DNA of 64,000 bases from Circinella minor. Its lineage: Eukaryota > Mucoromycota > Mucoromycetes > Mucorales > Lichtheimiaceae. Below, in pieces: positions 22,891 to 36,000 of the stretch. The translations under genes were made by a program, and so were the position numbers. The DNA lies in NCBI GenBank assembly GCA_016758965.1, contig JAEPRB010000016.1, positions 248,001-312,000 of the forward strand. The letters run 5' to 3'. The notes under the pieces were generated by a model that worked only from the letters and a program-made list of their open reading frames with translations, was not told the origin of the DNA and made no database searches. The first letter of the stretch is position 1. Every line of letters begins with the position of its first letter.

Positions 22891-25075
22891 CTAATAAATA
22901 TGCTTAACTACTTTAATTCTTTGTTTTGCAGTTGCTATACAACTCTTGGTAATGTTTGGGCAATGATCGATCACCAGTTTTGTTAGTATTGAAGAATTTA
23001 CGGTATCCAACAACCCATATATGCCTTGGTTTGTCACGTTTTTTAGACTTATCAATTTAAGATAGTTCAATTTTTTTAGGTTTCCAAGAGCAGCAATAAT
23101 ATTGTCTGTTATTATATCCATTTTTTCGACCCATAACCATGTCAACTGGTCATCGAGTTTACTGATCATGCGGTTAAATCCATTACTTGAGATATTCTTC
23201 AGACTACCCAAACGTAACTTGTGGAATGTTTTGACGGTGGTTACTTTTAAAAGTAAATCATCCGATATTGCATCACTGTTATGAAGATTAACATATCTCA
23301 ATGTTGGTTGTTGGGTATTGTTTGTCATTGAAAATAATCTGTAGTGTTCGAAGAGGTGAAATAAACTCGGTCTGCTTTCTATATCGTTGATATACCCCCA
23401 ACTAAATTCTGAAAGAATGGGTAAGCCCTTGAGTGTTGTGACGAGTTCTTCGCCATTTGTGAGATATGCTCCTATAAAAATTTCTAATGTAGTGGTGTTG
23501 CGTATGGCGCGTAGCATAAATTGTTGAATTCCAGGTTTCGACCAAAACCTCAAACTTTTTATTTTGCCTAATTCAAAATCTGGATAAGTTGAGTACAGTT
23601 CCCACAATTCTTTTTCTGTCACGGAAGCTATCATTGCATGAAGGGTAGTTAATGTTGTTCTGTTTTTGTAAAGTAGTGGTAGAATTTTTTTAGCTGATAT
23701 ATAGGTACCACCGTTATTTGTATACAATTTCTGTAAACCTTTTCTATTTTTCCTGTTGCTCTTTGTTTGTAACTCTGTAATATCATAATTGGGGTTATAA
23801 CCTAATATTTCTAGGCTATCTCCTTGTCTGGTGATAACATCAAAAATGGTTTCGTCACAGGTGTTCATTACAAGCCGTCGAATTTGGTGACACTGTTGTA
23901 GCATCGGTTCAATATCTTGACCGGTAATAAGCTTTGCTTTTATTTGTATATCGCTCAAAGCTCCATGCAGTCCGATTACTGAAAAATTCCCGACTAGCTG
24001 ATCCAATGACTGAGTTGTAGTAAATGATAATTTAGTTAAATTTGTACATGTCATCACTAGATCAGCTAATTTGATTAAGCTGGTATTGGCTCCAAAATCA
24101 AGGTCCAGAACTGTAAGTGTTTGTCTTGTTTGCCAAAATGCTATAGGGACTGTTGCTGTATTCAGTAGCTCTTGTTGAATATCAGTGTTTGTTGCTAATA
24201 ACAAATAAATAAAACATAATTATTAATTGATACGTACCATCTTCTCTCTCACTTTTTTAAGTATGTATTATTTTTTAGATATTAAAATTTATACCTTTTA
24301 TTTTGAGCAATTTTATCTTGTTCAAATAACCGTTTCTCATATAATTAAAACATGTTTTACATATAGTGCTTGATCCGGTAATAACTGAAAGTTGCTCGAT
24401 ATTATACTCCATAGATGGAATTATATTAAACACTCGGAGCGTTTCTTGATTCTTATCATCAACTACTAGATTTTTCCATGTATCTCGATGATTCAGTATC
24501 TTATTACGCCACACTCTTGATACTTTCAAGGATACTTGTTTTGTACTCTGTTGTAAATGAGGCATAATATTATTATTCACAATACTAGAAGGTAGCTTGC
24601 TAATAAAATCGACTGGTTCTTTATTTTGTATTCTTGCTTCCTTGAGTCCATTTTTAAGCTGAAGGATAAAAGGCTTATTTTTTTCTTCTTCTGGTGATGT
24701 TTTCATTAACCCATCATTATATGCTTGAATTGCTTCTTGTAATTTTCCATACATTTTCAAAATGTCGGCTTTACGAAGGTATCCATTAGGTAACATCGAA
24801 GGATAACTCATCATTTTATGAGTATCGGCAATAGCCAAATCCATTTGACCTTGCATCGCATATGAATATGCACGCGTGTCTAGAAGAACCATTAACAATT
24901 GTTGTATATCCAGCTGATCAATGGTGCATGTTGTATAGTTTATTGTACTATCATAGTCACGATTATTTATGGCGCCGTCAACACTTTCTGCGAGTTTAAG
25001 GAATGATGCTGCCAATGGTGTGAGTCGCATTGGAGGAAGAATGGATGGATCAATATCAGTAGGCTTTTTAGTCAT
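22891..25075 (-). CDS. TPR/F-box/LRR protein 1 (2 exons, ~694 aa)
   Basis: Putative SCF ubiquitin-ligase substrate adaptor. Exons on the minus strand: 25075-24295 and 24194-22891, joined in phase 1 across a 100-bp intron, about 694 residues. The ATG at 25075 (MTKKPTDID) is the first in frame; upstream frame starts with TTG only. Residues about 30-150 hold degenerate TPR-like helices (DTRAYSYAMQGQMDLAIAD, NGYLRKADILKMYGKLQEAI). An F-box follows at about 157-195 (FISKLPSSIVNNNIMPHL, then VSRVWRNKIL). The rest is leucine-rich repeats (TVLDLDFG, NLKKLNYLKLISLKNVTNQG). Domain order matches that of yeast Dia2 and fission yeast Pof3, but overall relation is unproven. Two paralogues lie at 49-55 kb with the intron at the equivalent place. 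Target unknown. Confidence 0.8.
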
Positions 25076-27044
25076 GTTAAGATTGTTAATAATAGTTACT
25101 GAAAACAATATAAATGTCGAAAAAAAAAAGATAAAACAAAAGCGTAGATGAATGTTGTTTGAAAATTTAACAAATAACGTTTTAATTTATGGTCATATTT
25201 CATGTGACACTGCTACGCATTTTTCTGATTAGTCTCAAAAGGGCTTAGATTTTACTCAGATAAATATACAACTATAATAGTAAAAATACATTATTATTCA
25301 GTAACCAATAGGTCATCTATATATGTATATAGTCACATTTAACAAATAGTTGTGTACTGTGGATAACTACACGTTGGAAACCAAGATTAGTGTAATCGAG
25401 GTGAAATTAAACGAATGTGTATACGGGCAAAGGAGTCATGAAAGAAGAAAAGAGAGGTGAATACAAGTGTTGAGTACGTGTGAAAACGAGAGAGAGAGCA
25501 AAAGAAAATTGATGGGACCCGAATCGTAAGTGCTATTGATGGGGGCATATGAAAAATCGGGGTTATAAAAGACGCAACACTTTGCATAATGCCTTACCGT
25601 AAGGATGCAGTGACTTCATCTGATATCTATTAAAATTGTCACTAAATTAAGCTTCATGTTGGGTTGATGGAGAGGCTGATTACAGTTTCCCAAAAAAAAA
25701 AAAATATCTTTTATCCGACGAGAGTATTACGTATCAAATCACGTAATACAGAGACCAATTAGCTTTTTTAAGGGGTGTTAAAGCCATTGAAAACTAGAAG
25801 TCTGATAGTTTACGAGAAAAAAAAAGCAACTACCAAAGTATCATTATACACTAAAGCACATGAGGTTTCTTTTCTTATATACACGGGTGCGATGTATTGT
25901 AGGTTCTTATACTCATGCAGACATCTTCTTGTTGGACTGTAAAAAAAAATTTAAAGTATGATTCAGTTCTTTGATAACTTATATTGAAGTTGTATTCTTA
26001 ATAATTATAATAAAAAACTTTGAAAGGATCTTTCCTCGTTCCCTTTCTATACCTGAACTTTTTTAATGCATGCTTTTTTTTATGTTACTAACCTGTTCTA
26101 TTGTTATTGGCAGACTATATCCAATGTAAACTCCGTAAGAAACTAAATTGGATGATCCTGCTCATAGATGAAAGATCCAAGTGGCATCTTTACTATATAT
26201 ATTTTATTACCAGGAAAATAATTGCTTATTTTAATTTTTTTATAATTAATTAAATATAGAATCTGTTTACCATTCTTAAATATAAGCCTGATGAGAAAAC
26301 CAGAAAATAAGTTTCCTTTAAAAACTTGTATTTTTGAATTTGTTGTCATGGATCCTGTATATCTTAAGAAAGAAAGACTATAAACATAAAAAGGTCTTTT
26401 TACTGCTCTTACAAGAAAACTTTATATATAATATTTCTTTTTAAATGAGTTGTTTTCTATTATAGAGAGAATCATTCTTTAAATTAATGTTCATTAATTG
26501 TTGGTTAAAGTATTATATAACAAAATGAGAAAACGAAATTTTGCTCATACTAAAATGGAAAAAAAAATCAAAAGTCATTCACATACCAAATTAGAAAAGC
26601 AAGAAAACAATATTAGCATTTGTTTGATTTTAAATGTTTGGTAATTAGCATCAGGATCAGTATTTTCAGTACGTATATGTTGTTTTGATACTAACTGTGT
26701 TCCATTTTATTATATTAATTTTCTCTCAGAATAATAAAACAAAGCCTAAAAATAATCACTATTTTTAAAAAATAAATATATTCTAATTAAAAAGAAAAAT
26801 ACGCATCATTATTATGATCCACAGGGTAAATAAATCCTTGATGTCTTTCCATTCACTAAAAAAGATGAGGCGCAGGGGGGACGCGCAGCACTACAAGGAC
26901 GTAACACAAAAAAAGTTTAAGGCCCACAATTCAGCAATAATAATAATAATAGTAGCAACCGAAAAAAAAAGTTTCTTCTTCTTTTTCTTTATTTTTTTTT
27001 TCACAACCTTTTTTTTTTTAATTCTTCATATAAGTTATATACAA
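25076..27044. other. Divergent intergenic region
   Basis: Lies between the divergently oriented F-box gene 1 and the membrane protein gene, so it probably holds both promoters. Frames at 25387-25587 and 26143-26349 (both minus) encode 66-68 residues with no recognisable motif; the second is the better candidate for a small gene but I cannot support it. A short GC-rich spot occurs at 26868-26905. Confidence 0.4.
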
Positions 27045-28721
27045 ATGATAAATATTAAAAAATTTGTAAGCTTTTTGTTTTATTACTATAATTTTCCATA
27101 CATTTCTTTCCGTTTCTTCTCGTATTATTTTTTATTTTTAACTAAGAATTGATTATTATTTTTTTGGGATATCTTTTATTTTAATTTTTTTAAAAAAAAG
27201 GCAGAACGAATAAATCAATCAAAATGGATTAAATCATATATCGCTCTAGCAGTAATTCAGGGGATAATGATTATTGTTTTAGAATCAATTATGGCGAGTC
27301 AACATCTTTCACAGAGTATTCTTTTACAAGAAATAGATGATATCCCTTATCCAGATGAAAATTCAAAATATTATTGGATTATAAGACGAGTCAATCGAAC
27401 GAAATGGGAAAATATTGCTTTTGCTTCAATTCAACTATGGTTTGTTTCCATGGTAGTTGATGCTGTAAGTTTATTAAACTTGTTTTTCTTTTTTTTTAAA
27501 AAAAAAATTAGGGAGGAAGTATTAAGTTTTTTTTTTTTTTTTTTGCCGTTTTACAGTCTGTATATCAAAATATGCCAGAAGTAATCGCACTCGCAGTTAT
27601 AAACATGATTTGTGCAATTTTAGGTGGTGTACAAATCATTCAATCAAAGAAAACAGAAGATATGATTTTGGATGCCAGTGTATATCATTTACGAATGGTT
27701 TTTTATCTTGCAATTGCCGTAACTACACTTCTTGGTATATTCTCATGTATATTCTTTTATATATCATATATGGTTGTTCGAGAAGTTGGATGGGTAAAAT
27801 TACTACTTATTTTATTTCATAAAAGATTACATTCATATACATATAATTTTTTAAAACTCACCAAAAAAATAACTTTATGCTTTTATGAACAGGTCACTTA
27901 CAAGAAGATCGGACCCGATATGCGGATACAGAGTAAGTTTTTGGTGTCACCATAATAATATTTTAAAAATAAATCCGTCAAAAAAAAAAAATGTATCTAA
28001 CTAAATATGTTTTAATGACAACGATAAATTTTATAAATAGGATTATATACAGTATTTCAAATGTTTGTTCTTATACTTAAAATTGATATATTTGTTGAAT
28101 TTCTCGTATCGTGTTTTTATGTCACCCAATTTGCAACAGATAATGGTGGATTTCAATGGGAAACATGGATCGAACTTATCATTACTGTCTTGATTTTACC
28201 AATGCTTTATTTTGCAAGAGAAGCAGTCGCATTAGAAAAACGATGGTGGATGGCTTCTTTTATTACATTTCAAGTAATAGCCATGCTTGGATTTATTCTT
28301 ATGATCTATCAAACAACGGAACCTAACAATCTATGGTACACTTATATCGTAGTCATTAGCATGATTTTTGCATTGGTAAGAAAGATAAAAAGTCATATAC
28401 TATTTTTGTATGAATAGATTATTAACATATATATCATAATAGCAAACTATTGTGCTGGCTTCGTGGACAATGTTCAATTTTGGCAAAGGGTATGTGATAT
28501 TATACTCTTTATCCTAAAAAAAAAACAATATTAAGTATACTGATTGTGGACATCATTTACTCATAATTCTTTTTTATTATTATTTACGTAGACTCAAACC
28601 TTATATTCAACGAGGCAGTGATAAGAGAAACTATCCTACACAGCAACATCAACTAGAACCAGATGAGAAAAGTGCACTCAATAAAAATAACGCTGACGCA
28701 TGGCAAATTGATGACGATTAA
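27045..28721 (+). CDS. Multi-pass membrane protein, unknown function (7 exons, ~357 aa)
   Basis: Exons: 27045-27065 (tentative), 27201-27464, 27557-27793, 27893-27932, 28041-28375, 28443-28489, 28592-28721; phases from exon 2 onward close well. About eight hydrophobic helices are visible: YIALAVIQGIMIIVLES, IAFASIQLWFVSMVVDA, VIALAVINMICAILGG, MVFYLAIAVTTLLGIF, FQMFVLILKIDIFVEF, WIELIITVLILPMLYF, SFITFQVIAMLGFILM and TYIVVISMIFALQTIV. The tail is hydrophilic and ends WQIDDD. AERINQSKWIKSY just before TM1 suggests a cytoplasmic N-terminus. The first exon is a guess: ATG at 27045 gives seven residues before a GTAAGC donor; an in-frame ATG at 27267 would cut TM1. I do not recognise the family and assign no function. 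The gene itself is well supported by six clean splice junctions. Confidence 0.72.
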
Positions 28722-29369
28722 ATAAATCAAGAAACTTCTTTATACCCCTTATCATTTTATTCAGTATTATTACCCCACCCCCCATGATCCAAACGACATT
28801 ATCATCATTCTTATACAACAATACAACTGCATCACATTTATCTTACTATATATTTTATGTACATTCAAAAAAAAAATGTAAATGATAACCATTTTGATTT
28901 TTCACATGAATTTAGTGAAACAGCATACAATAATAATAACAATAGTTCCTTCATTGTATTTTTTTATTCTACTGTTAGCTTCTTCTCCAATGTACACAAT
29001 TATAGCCTGGGACACTTCATAGTATGGGGATATTATATTTTTCTTTTTCACTTCTGTATTATATTATCTATAAAGAAAATGGACCTTCTGTTATCGTGAT
29101 GACGAATTGACTGTGATATATTACCAAGAACAGTATAATATACTTTGCAGAGTATTGTAAACTATTTTTAAAGAAATAACTTTGATAATGGGATAATATT
29201 AAGCACGCTTATATAAGGGAAACAAAAGAGGAATGAATGTGATATTTCTAATGCGGCTATGTCATCACACGTAGTACGATCATTTGTGCAACCAGTTTCT
29301 ACGTATCAACGTAAATAGCAATTATGTTGCTAATAATAAATACATACATCTTTTTGATAGGCCTATTAT
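28722..29369. other. Intergenic 3' region
   Basis: No gene seen. Open frames here are AT-rich and without motifs. It separates the membrane protein gene from the convergent transporter pseudogene. Confidence 0.4.
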
Positions 29370-30091
29370 TAAGAACAATATAAATCGTAAATCATGTTTA
29401 TCAGTGGCATCATATTTTCCACTATCATCAAACGATGAAAGAGCACTCGTTTCAATCAATTGTCGTCGATAGCAATCGTCTTGAACATATTTTCGTCGAG
29501 CAACCAAAAAAAGAATTACTGCTATAAACATTGCAACTGCATATGTAACCATGACACTCGTATACTGAGGACCTGACAAAAAAAAAGCAATAAGAATGAA
29601 TAACCTTTACATGATAATAAATAGTCTTTTGTCCAAGTCGTTAAAAAAAATAATCTAAAATACTCCATCTTCTGATGGTCGCATCAAGAGCGGCCCAACA
29701 AAATTACTGCAACAATAGGCAACAAACACAGACCCTCTATAAAATACTTTTTTTTGTATATCCATTAACGTTGCTTGATATAGGCGACACTAGAAGTATC
29801 ATTGCTGCAGCATGATTTTATAAGAATATACCGACAAGCATCAAACTGTTTCTTGGAAGCACAATAAGCAAAAGTACGGCAATACAGTTATTAAGTAGGC
29901 TTACACTCCATACTATCAGTATAATTGTTTTCACTGTAACGATGACTAAGATAGACGTCAATTGCAATTAGTCTGTAGTAATACCTGATTGAAAATGAGG
30001 AAACAAATAAACGCTACAGTGATGAATTAAACCTTTTAACGACGTTTTTTTTTTCTTCTGCAGTGTAAGCAAACTTTTTATTATGATTCAT
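29370..30091 (-). pseudogene. Broken Dal5-like transporter, exons 2-5 missing
   Basis: Minus-strand relic of an array-type MFS gene. An ATG at 30091 opens MNHNKKFAYTAEEKKKRR, matching exon 1 of MFS-1 to -5 (KKFIYTPEEKKLLRK), then hits a stop. The readable sequence next jumps to exon 6 material: VYLSHRYSENNYTDSMEC (about 29890-29975), LLLIVLPRNSLMLVGIFL, then SSNVNGYTKK with a frameshift into VFYRGSVFVAYCCSNF (29700-29770). After an intron-like gap comes exon 7: SGPQYTSVMVTYAVAMF through YDATDKHDLRFI (about 29370-29577). It lacks the terminal YRP and a proper stop. Exons 2-5 (about 750 coding bases) are absent. The kept exon 6/7 intron argues for genomic deletion rather than a processed copy. 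Certain as a relic; end coordinates approximate. Confidence 0.85.
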
Positions 30092-30793
30092 GACAATCCT
30101 GTCGTTGATATTAAATTGATCCTCATATTAACAATGGTTATATAATATCTATTATATGATATTGATTATCCATCAAAAATATGACTTTCTACAAAGTAAT
30201 TATTTTTACTATTAAGTGAAGACTAAGAATCATCATTCATGCAAAAGGAACATATGCTCATATAATTTAAGTGTATCTATAAAACAAAAGTTTTCTTTCC
30301 TTGATGCTCGTTTGTTTAGCTTTCTTTAACTACTTACGTCCTAAAAATAGAATATAATATAATAAGGGTTTTTGTTGCGTGGTCAATCGTTAATTAGAAA
30401 ATGATAATAGCGCAAAATGCATATAATACTTTGGTGAGGGAATAAGAAAGAAAAATTAGAGAAGCCGAAAAAAAGAGAGCAAGAGGGCGTTGTTCTTGGA
30501 GATTAAGAATCAGGGGCTATGATTTCATTAACTGCAAAAATAGAATTTATGCATGACTCGCCCTTCTATCATAGTTACGTGGGTTACTAATAGTAATGAT
30601 GGTGGTGAAAAAAGTGGGATCGGAACGAGAACATAAGAAAGTGGATTCTTTAGGTGATATAAGACGTTCTTTGAGATCGAAGATATTTTTTTGATCGTAA
30701 TACTCTCTTTCAACGCTTGGAGCATGTCCAACAGTATCGTTAGATTTTTGGCCAGCTCTGGGCCTAGAATCAGTCCCGGAAATTAGACAATTA
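30092..30793. other. Intergenic, unclassified
   Basis: Minus-strand frames at 30528-30837 contain a Pro/Ser/Arg-rich stretch (GTDSRPRAGQKSNDTVGH) with higher GC than the surroundings. It may be old transposon sequence but matches nothing I recognise. Confidence 0.3.
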
Positions 30794-30956
30794 TGGTGAT
30801 CCCCCAATGGACTCCCCAAATTTAGCAAAACAGCCAAAACTCCCCCGAGTGTTGACTCTGAATTTAGACTTTACTAGGTTTGGCGGCTCATTTGGGGAGA
30901 AAGAGATCTCTCTAAATCTAGCGGATTTGATTTTTGGCGCGTCCGTTGGGCTGCTC
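30794..30956. mobile_element. Candidate 163-bp MITE with TTA flanks
   Basis: A compact, GC-richer island flanked on both sides by TTA (30791-30793 and 30957-30959). The left end reads GTGATCCCCCAATGGAC followed by TCCCCAAATTT. The reverse complement of the right end reads GAGCAGCCCAACGGAC followed by GCGCCAAAAAT. The core CCCAAYGGACKCSCCAAA is shared, i.e. an imperfect terminal inverted repeat. A three-base TTA target duplication and small size fit non-autonomous PIF/Harbinger-type MITEs. Frames across it on both strands are incidental. Confidence 0.5.
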
Positions 30957-30959
30957 TTA

Positions 30960-33079
30960 CATACTCTTTTTTTTTTTATTTGCGACATCACAAGAATCAC
31001 TTACTACTAATCAAGAAATTCAACAATCTGTTTGAGAAATATTCGATTTAACTAGTGAACAGCTTTTCTTGTATTATATCTGTTATACTAAAAACAACTA
31101 TCCACGGTTAAGAGCTCCAAACTAATTAACATCGTATAAAAGTGTTGTGCGAGTGTTCGCGTAGACAGGAGGCTAAGAATAAATGTGTGGTATAATTGAA
31201 TAGCAGATAGTATATTTCTTTTTAATCCCGGTAATGTGTTTCTAATCAATAGATGGAGCATGCCGCTCTTTTTTGTGCGAAATCATATATAACCTACATG
31301 GCGGCCTCGTTTCAACATGTCACAACTGCACCAAGTCAACCACACCCTAACAGATAAGCCTATTGACCATATAAAGATTGAACAGCTATTTTCATCAACG
31401 CCATACGTCACACAGGCAACAAACATTCGAGTTTATTACACGGTTTACTTATACTATTTCAAATCACTCAAGCCCTATTTCAGAATGTTTGCCGTTCTCC
31501 CTTTGGTACTTGACAGCGAACTATCAAAGTTACAATAATGTACATATTATGCTGGTGGTATTTTCCTTCATTCCTAGCTTACTACAGCTAATCTCAGCTG
31601 TTATCTCAAAAAAAAAGGTGACATAATCCTTGTAAGGGTTTTAGCGTTTCACTTCTCTTATTATGGGTGAGTCATGTCCTTCTCACCAAGATTCTTGTGC
31701 TGCATCTCTACAATTCTTACTCTGCAACAATCACGTAATCCAGTTGTTGAGATACTAAATCAAACCAATGAATTCATGAATACATATTTGGTGACAAAAT
31801 CCAACGCGATAAGTAATCTATCATGAATACGTAGAAGATAAAATTTTGTATTACATAAAAACTGTTCAACATTGTTCTTTGGACCTCGTTGACTTATTAT
31901 GTTGAAACCGATGTTTAATTATCCTTAATACGACAATGTTTAAATGACCTGAAGATGGCTCTTAGCGTGGATTGGGAGAATGGATATACGCCTCTTTATT
32001 GTTTAACAAAAAAGAGCATATCTACTATAAATGATTTTGTGACTTATTGTATCCTTGTGATACGAACTACCAATATATACAGTATGTGATGATGTATTTT
32101 GAAGTTTTGCGCAGGTAGCACATATTATATGTATACTGATATCATGGACAACAAAAAAAAATTACACATTGTACAAGAAGATTGCTGTAATCCTTTTTTA
32201 TTTCATTGCTAATGATAAGGGTAGTTTATCACAGAAAACGTGCTTGATGGCTAGAAAAGTTTGAATATACGTATCATTTAAGCTTAAGGTACCGTGAATA
32301 CATACTCAAAGCGGGTTATTCAGACATATATATTTTACTTATCTTCGAAAACGATTGAAACTAGTGAGTTTTCACAAGGAAATATAAGAAAATATAAAAA
32401 AAAAACCAAATCTCTAAAGAACAAAATAGTAAATCTGGTTGTAACTGTTAAAATACACCTACGATAGAATCTATTATAAATATTAAATACCTATACAAAG
32501 AAATGCATGTAATGAAGTAATAAAGTCTTCGGCTTGTCCTATCGACATTTATTTATTATCAAAACGGGAATGATATGAACCTAGTAAGATATTGTGTAAG
32601 CTGCATTATTGGTTGTGCGACTTGGAAATTATTATATTACCATAACAGCAACGACAAAAAAATATAATGAATATATATTATCAACAATGATAGACACACA
32701 CTTTGTGTAATAATTGTTGCTGAAATTATACCAAGTATAATGCTTACAAAGAGGTCACGGCCATTACTCTTTACCCGGTTAGATTATGTAGTGGCATTCT
32801 CTCACGATATCATAAATTATCCCTTTTTTTTTCTTGCCAGCGAATAAGAGAGCAGAGGTTGACTTTTTTTTTCCCAGTTGTTATGTGCACACAAGTACTA
32901 CTTATCTCTATTTCTTCTTTAATAATCAACTTTAAATTTGATATGTAGCTTGTAACAGGATAAAGCTGTGTAATTGGTTCAATAAAAAAAAATAGTATAA
33001 AAATTCAACATATAAGACAAAAAAAAAGAATACACTTGTCTTTTTTTTTAACTAGTTCCAACTTCTTCACTCAGTAGCT
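30960..33079. other. Long intergenic region before alkaline phosphatase 2
   Basis: Two overlapping plus-strand frames at 31317-31626 (73 and 82 residues) sit in slightly GC-richer DNA but show no family motif. The rest is AT-rich. Near the gene, an A-rich tract (33018-33028) lies about 50 bp before the phosphatase ATG. No gene is supported. Confidence 0.4.
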
Positions 33080-36000
33080 ATGCTTTTGCCACTTACTTCC
33101 AATATTATTATTGGATGTTTGTTTACTACTCTGGTAGCAGCAGGAAAACCAGGAAAGTATAAACGCGTCTCAGATCCTGAAGGTCAATTTTATCGACTCG
33201 GTGGCTGTCCAGATCCACATGCATGTATTATACCTCCTGATTTGTACGTATTTGATAGTCAAAATATAAATATTTTTGTAGCTCGAGTAATTTTATATAT
33301 ATATCAAAGTTATTAACAATTACTTGTTTTATTTATATGTAAAAAAAAATATTGTCTTTGCTGTCTTGCTTTTATAGATCCACATTTTTGCCTGGTGCAT
33401 TATTGGATTTGAGAGTCGAATTGCATGCTTATGATACCAATACATCTAATCCTGTTCCAGAACCGTATAAAAACTTTAAGACTACAATTCGTAAAGATAA
33501 TGGCAAATGGATTGATATTGAAAAGTTTTTTGAATTAGAAGATTCATCACCTCCCGCAATTGAGCATTGGAACTTTTCATGGGTTAATACCATCGATGTG
33601 AAATATGCTGACGTATTTGATACGTCAGATAAACCTGTTGATGTTGCTGTATCTTCACGTATATGGAGAAAATTGAAATTTGATAAGCCTGGAACTTATG
33701 ATGTTTCCGTACAGTATGGACCCAAGAATGCATATACTGTTCGTTACACCGTGGTTAAGGTAAAGATTTTTTTGTAGCACTTTGAATCGATCCTTTTTCT
33801 CCCACTAGATCTATAATTTCCAGAAAAACTCACGCGACTTCACGTTACATTACAATAGCCAAAGAAACCAAAGAAAAAGGCCAAAAATGCAATTTTATTT
33901 ATCGCCGATGGGTGTAACGTAGGAGTAAGTAATTTTTTTTGTGGTAATCTGTAATGAAAGAACTTGATGTACACTTTATCTTGTTTTTCTTAATTAAGTT
34001 ATTCTTTCTTTATTTGGATAAAACTAACATTCTGAAAAAAAAAATTTAAAAAAAAGATGATAGCAGCCGTCAGAGCCATTACCAAGAAGCATACATCTGG
34101 AAAATACCATGAAATGCTATCTTTTGAGGATTTCGATCAATTGGGTCATGTTATGACTCAATCTGTGGACAGCTTAGTGACGGATTCAGCAAATTCTGCT
34201 TCTGCATATTCAACTGGTCACAAGTCCTCTTCAGCTGCCTTGGGAGTTTATGCAGATTCATCAGAATCACCATTTGATGATCCAAAAGTAGAACTTATCA
34301 CTGAACTGATTCGCCGTCGTCAACCTAAAAAAGGTAATATTATATACTATATATCAATAGCAACAGATAGTACACAGCAATGATAGCAGAGAAAAAAAAA
34401 TCGATATACGAAAAATAACAATTATTTGTTTTTTTTTTCTCTTTTTTTTGTAGCCATTGGTGTTGTCTCTACTGCTGCTGGTCATGACGCTACTCCAGCT
34501 GCATTCTATGTTCACACACGTGATCGTGATACATCTGCTGAAATTATTGACCAGATTATTAATGGCGTCCAAAATTGGACAGACCCAGGTAATATACTCT
34601 TAATCTATTATATAATGAAGTAAAATACCATCACCACTCTTTTTTTTTATATATCTCAGGCACATTTCTCATTATTATATATATATAAATCCATGTAGTT
34701 GCACCTGACGTATGGCTTGGTGGTGGTGCCCAATATTTCCAAGGAGAAGAATCACTTAACGGACAAAATTATTTGGAAGAATTGAAAAAGAATGGTTATC
34801 AAATTGTAATGAACAAAAAAGAACTTAAAAAGTATCATGGTAACGATAAGCTTCTCGGTACATTCCGCACTAGTCATTTGGATACGTAGGTTTTATTTCA
34901 TTTAGATATTTTACAGTTTTTTTTCTACTGATTAAAGCACACCGATAACTAATATATACAAAATTTATAAAGATGGATCGATCGTAATATGTTTGTCAAT
35001 AACACCATTGGAAATGGTGCAGCACCAGATTTAAGCGGTAATGATGCATTAGGGTCTGATCAACCAGGACTAACAGATATGACTCTCAAGGCACTTGAAG
35101 TTTTAAAAAAACGTGGTGGTGACAATGGATTTTTTCTCATGGCAGAAGCTGCTTCTGTGGATAAACAGGTAATTATATTAGTTATTACTACTTTTACACT
35201 TTTTTTATCATTCGCTCATCTTCCTTCAACAATTTTATATTTGTATTAGTTGCATGGGCTGGACTTCCCCCGTGCATTTGCCGATTTGATAGAAATGGAA
35301 ATTACGATCAAAAAGACAGTAGAATGGCTTAAGGTAATACATAGATGTTTTGTTGTTCAAAAAACCACGAAAAAAAACTAATAGTATATCTTTATTTATA
35401 TAGAAAAATGATGAGTACGAAGATACGTTGATTCTCTTTACCGCTGATCATGCTCATGGCTTTGACGTGTATGGATCAGTTGATCAATCCTATATTACAA
35501 AGCACGCTTCTTCTGACGATCGTAAGCGTAGCGCTGTTGGCCTTTACCAAGACTCTGGTTGGCCATCCTATGATGATAAAGATGGAGACGGTTTTCCTGA
35601 TGATTGGGTAAAAATATGAATAATGATTATGTATGAATGTTTTATTTCCGTTGCTAATCATCAGCACCATAACATTTTTTATATAACATTTTAGACACCC
35701 AATATTGTTCTTGCCGCAGGTACTAATAATGGTCCTGATCACTTTGAAGCATGGAAGTTAGCTCATAATGGACCACGAAAAGCAGCTGTCGCAAACGACC
35801 ATGATATTTACATTGGAAATGTTGAAGATCCAGCTGGACACTATGGTGGTAAGTAGAAAAAGTTTTCTTATTTCTTATTTACAAATTATATTAATGACAA
35901 CAACTTATGTTTATTTGTTCAACATGCATTTTATAGATGGTATAAAGTGGAATGGAAATTTGCCTGTAACTGAAAGTGTCGATTCTCATACAATGACTGA

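Noticed and set aside
26143..26349. 68-residue minus-strand frame
   Set aside because: No motif or paralogue; compositionally ordinary for this AT-rich DNA.
30791..31010. Opposing frames of 67-69 residues on both strands
   Set aside because: Explained by the inverted-repeat structure of the candidate MITE rather than by coding.
31317..31626. Overlapping frames of 73 and 82 residues
   Set aside because: Two frames in the same DNA with no motif; considered as old repeat but nothing identifiable.
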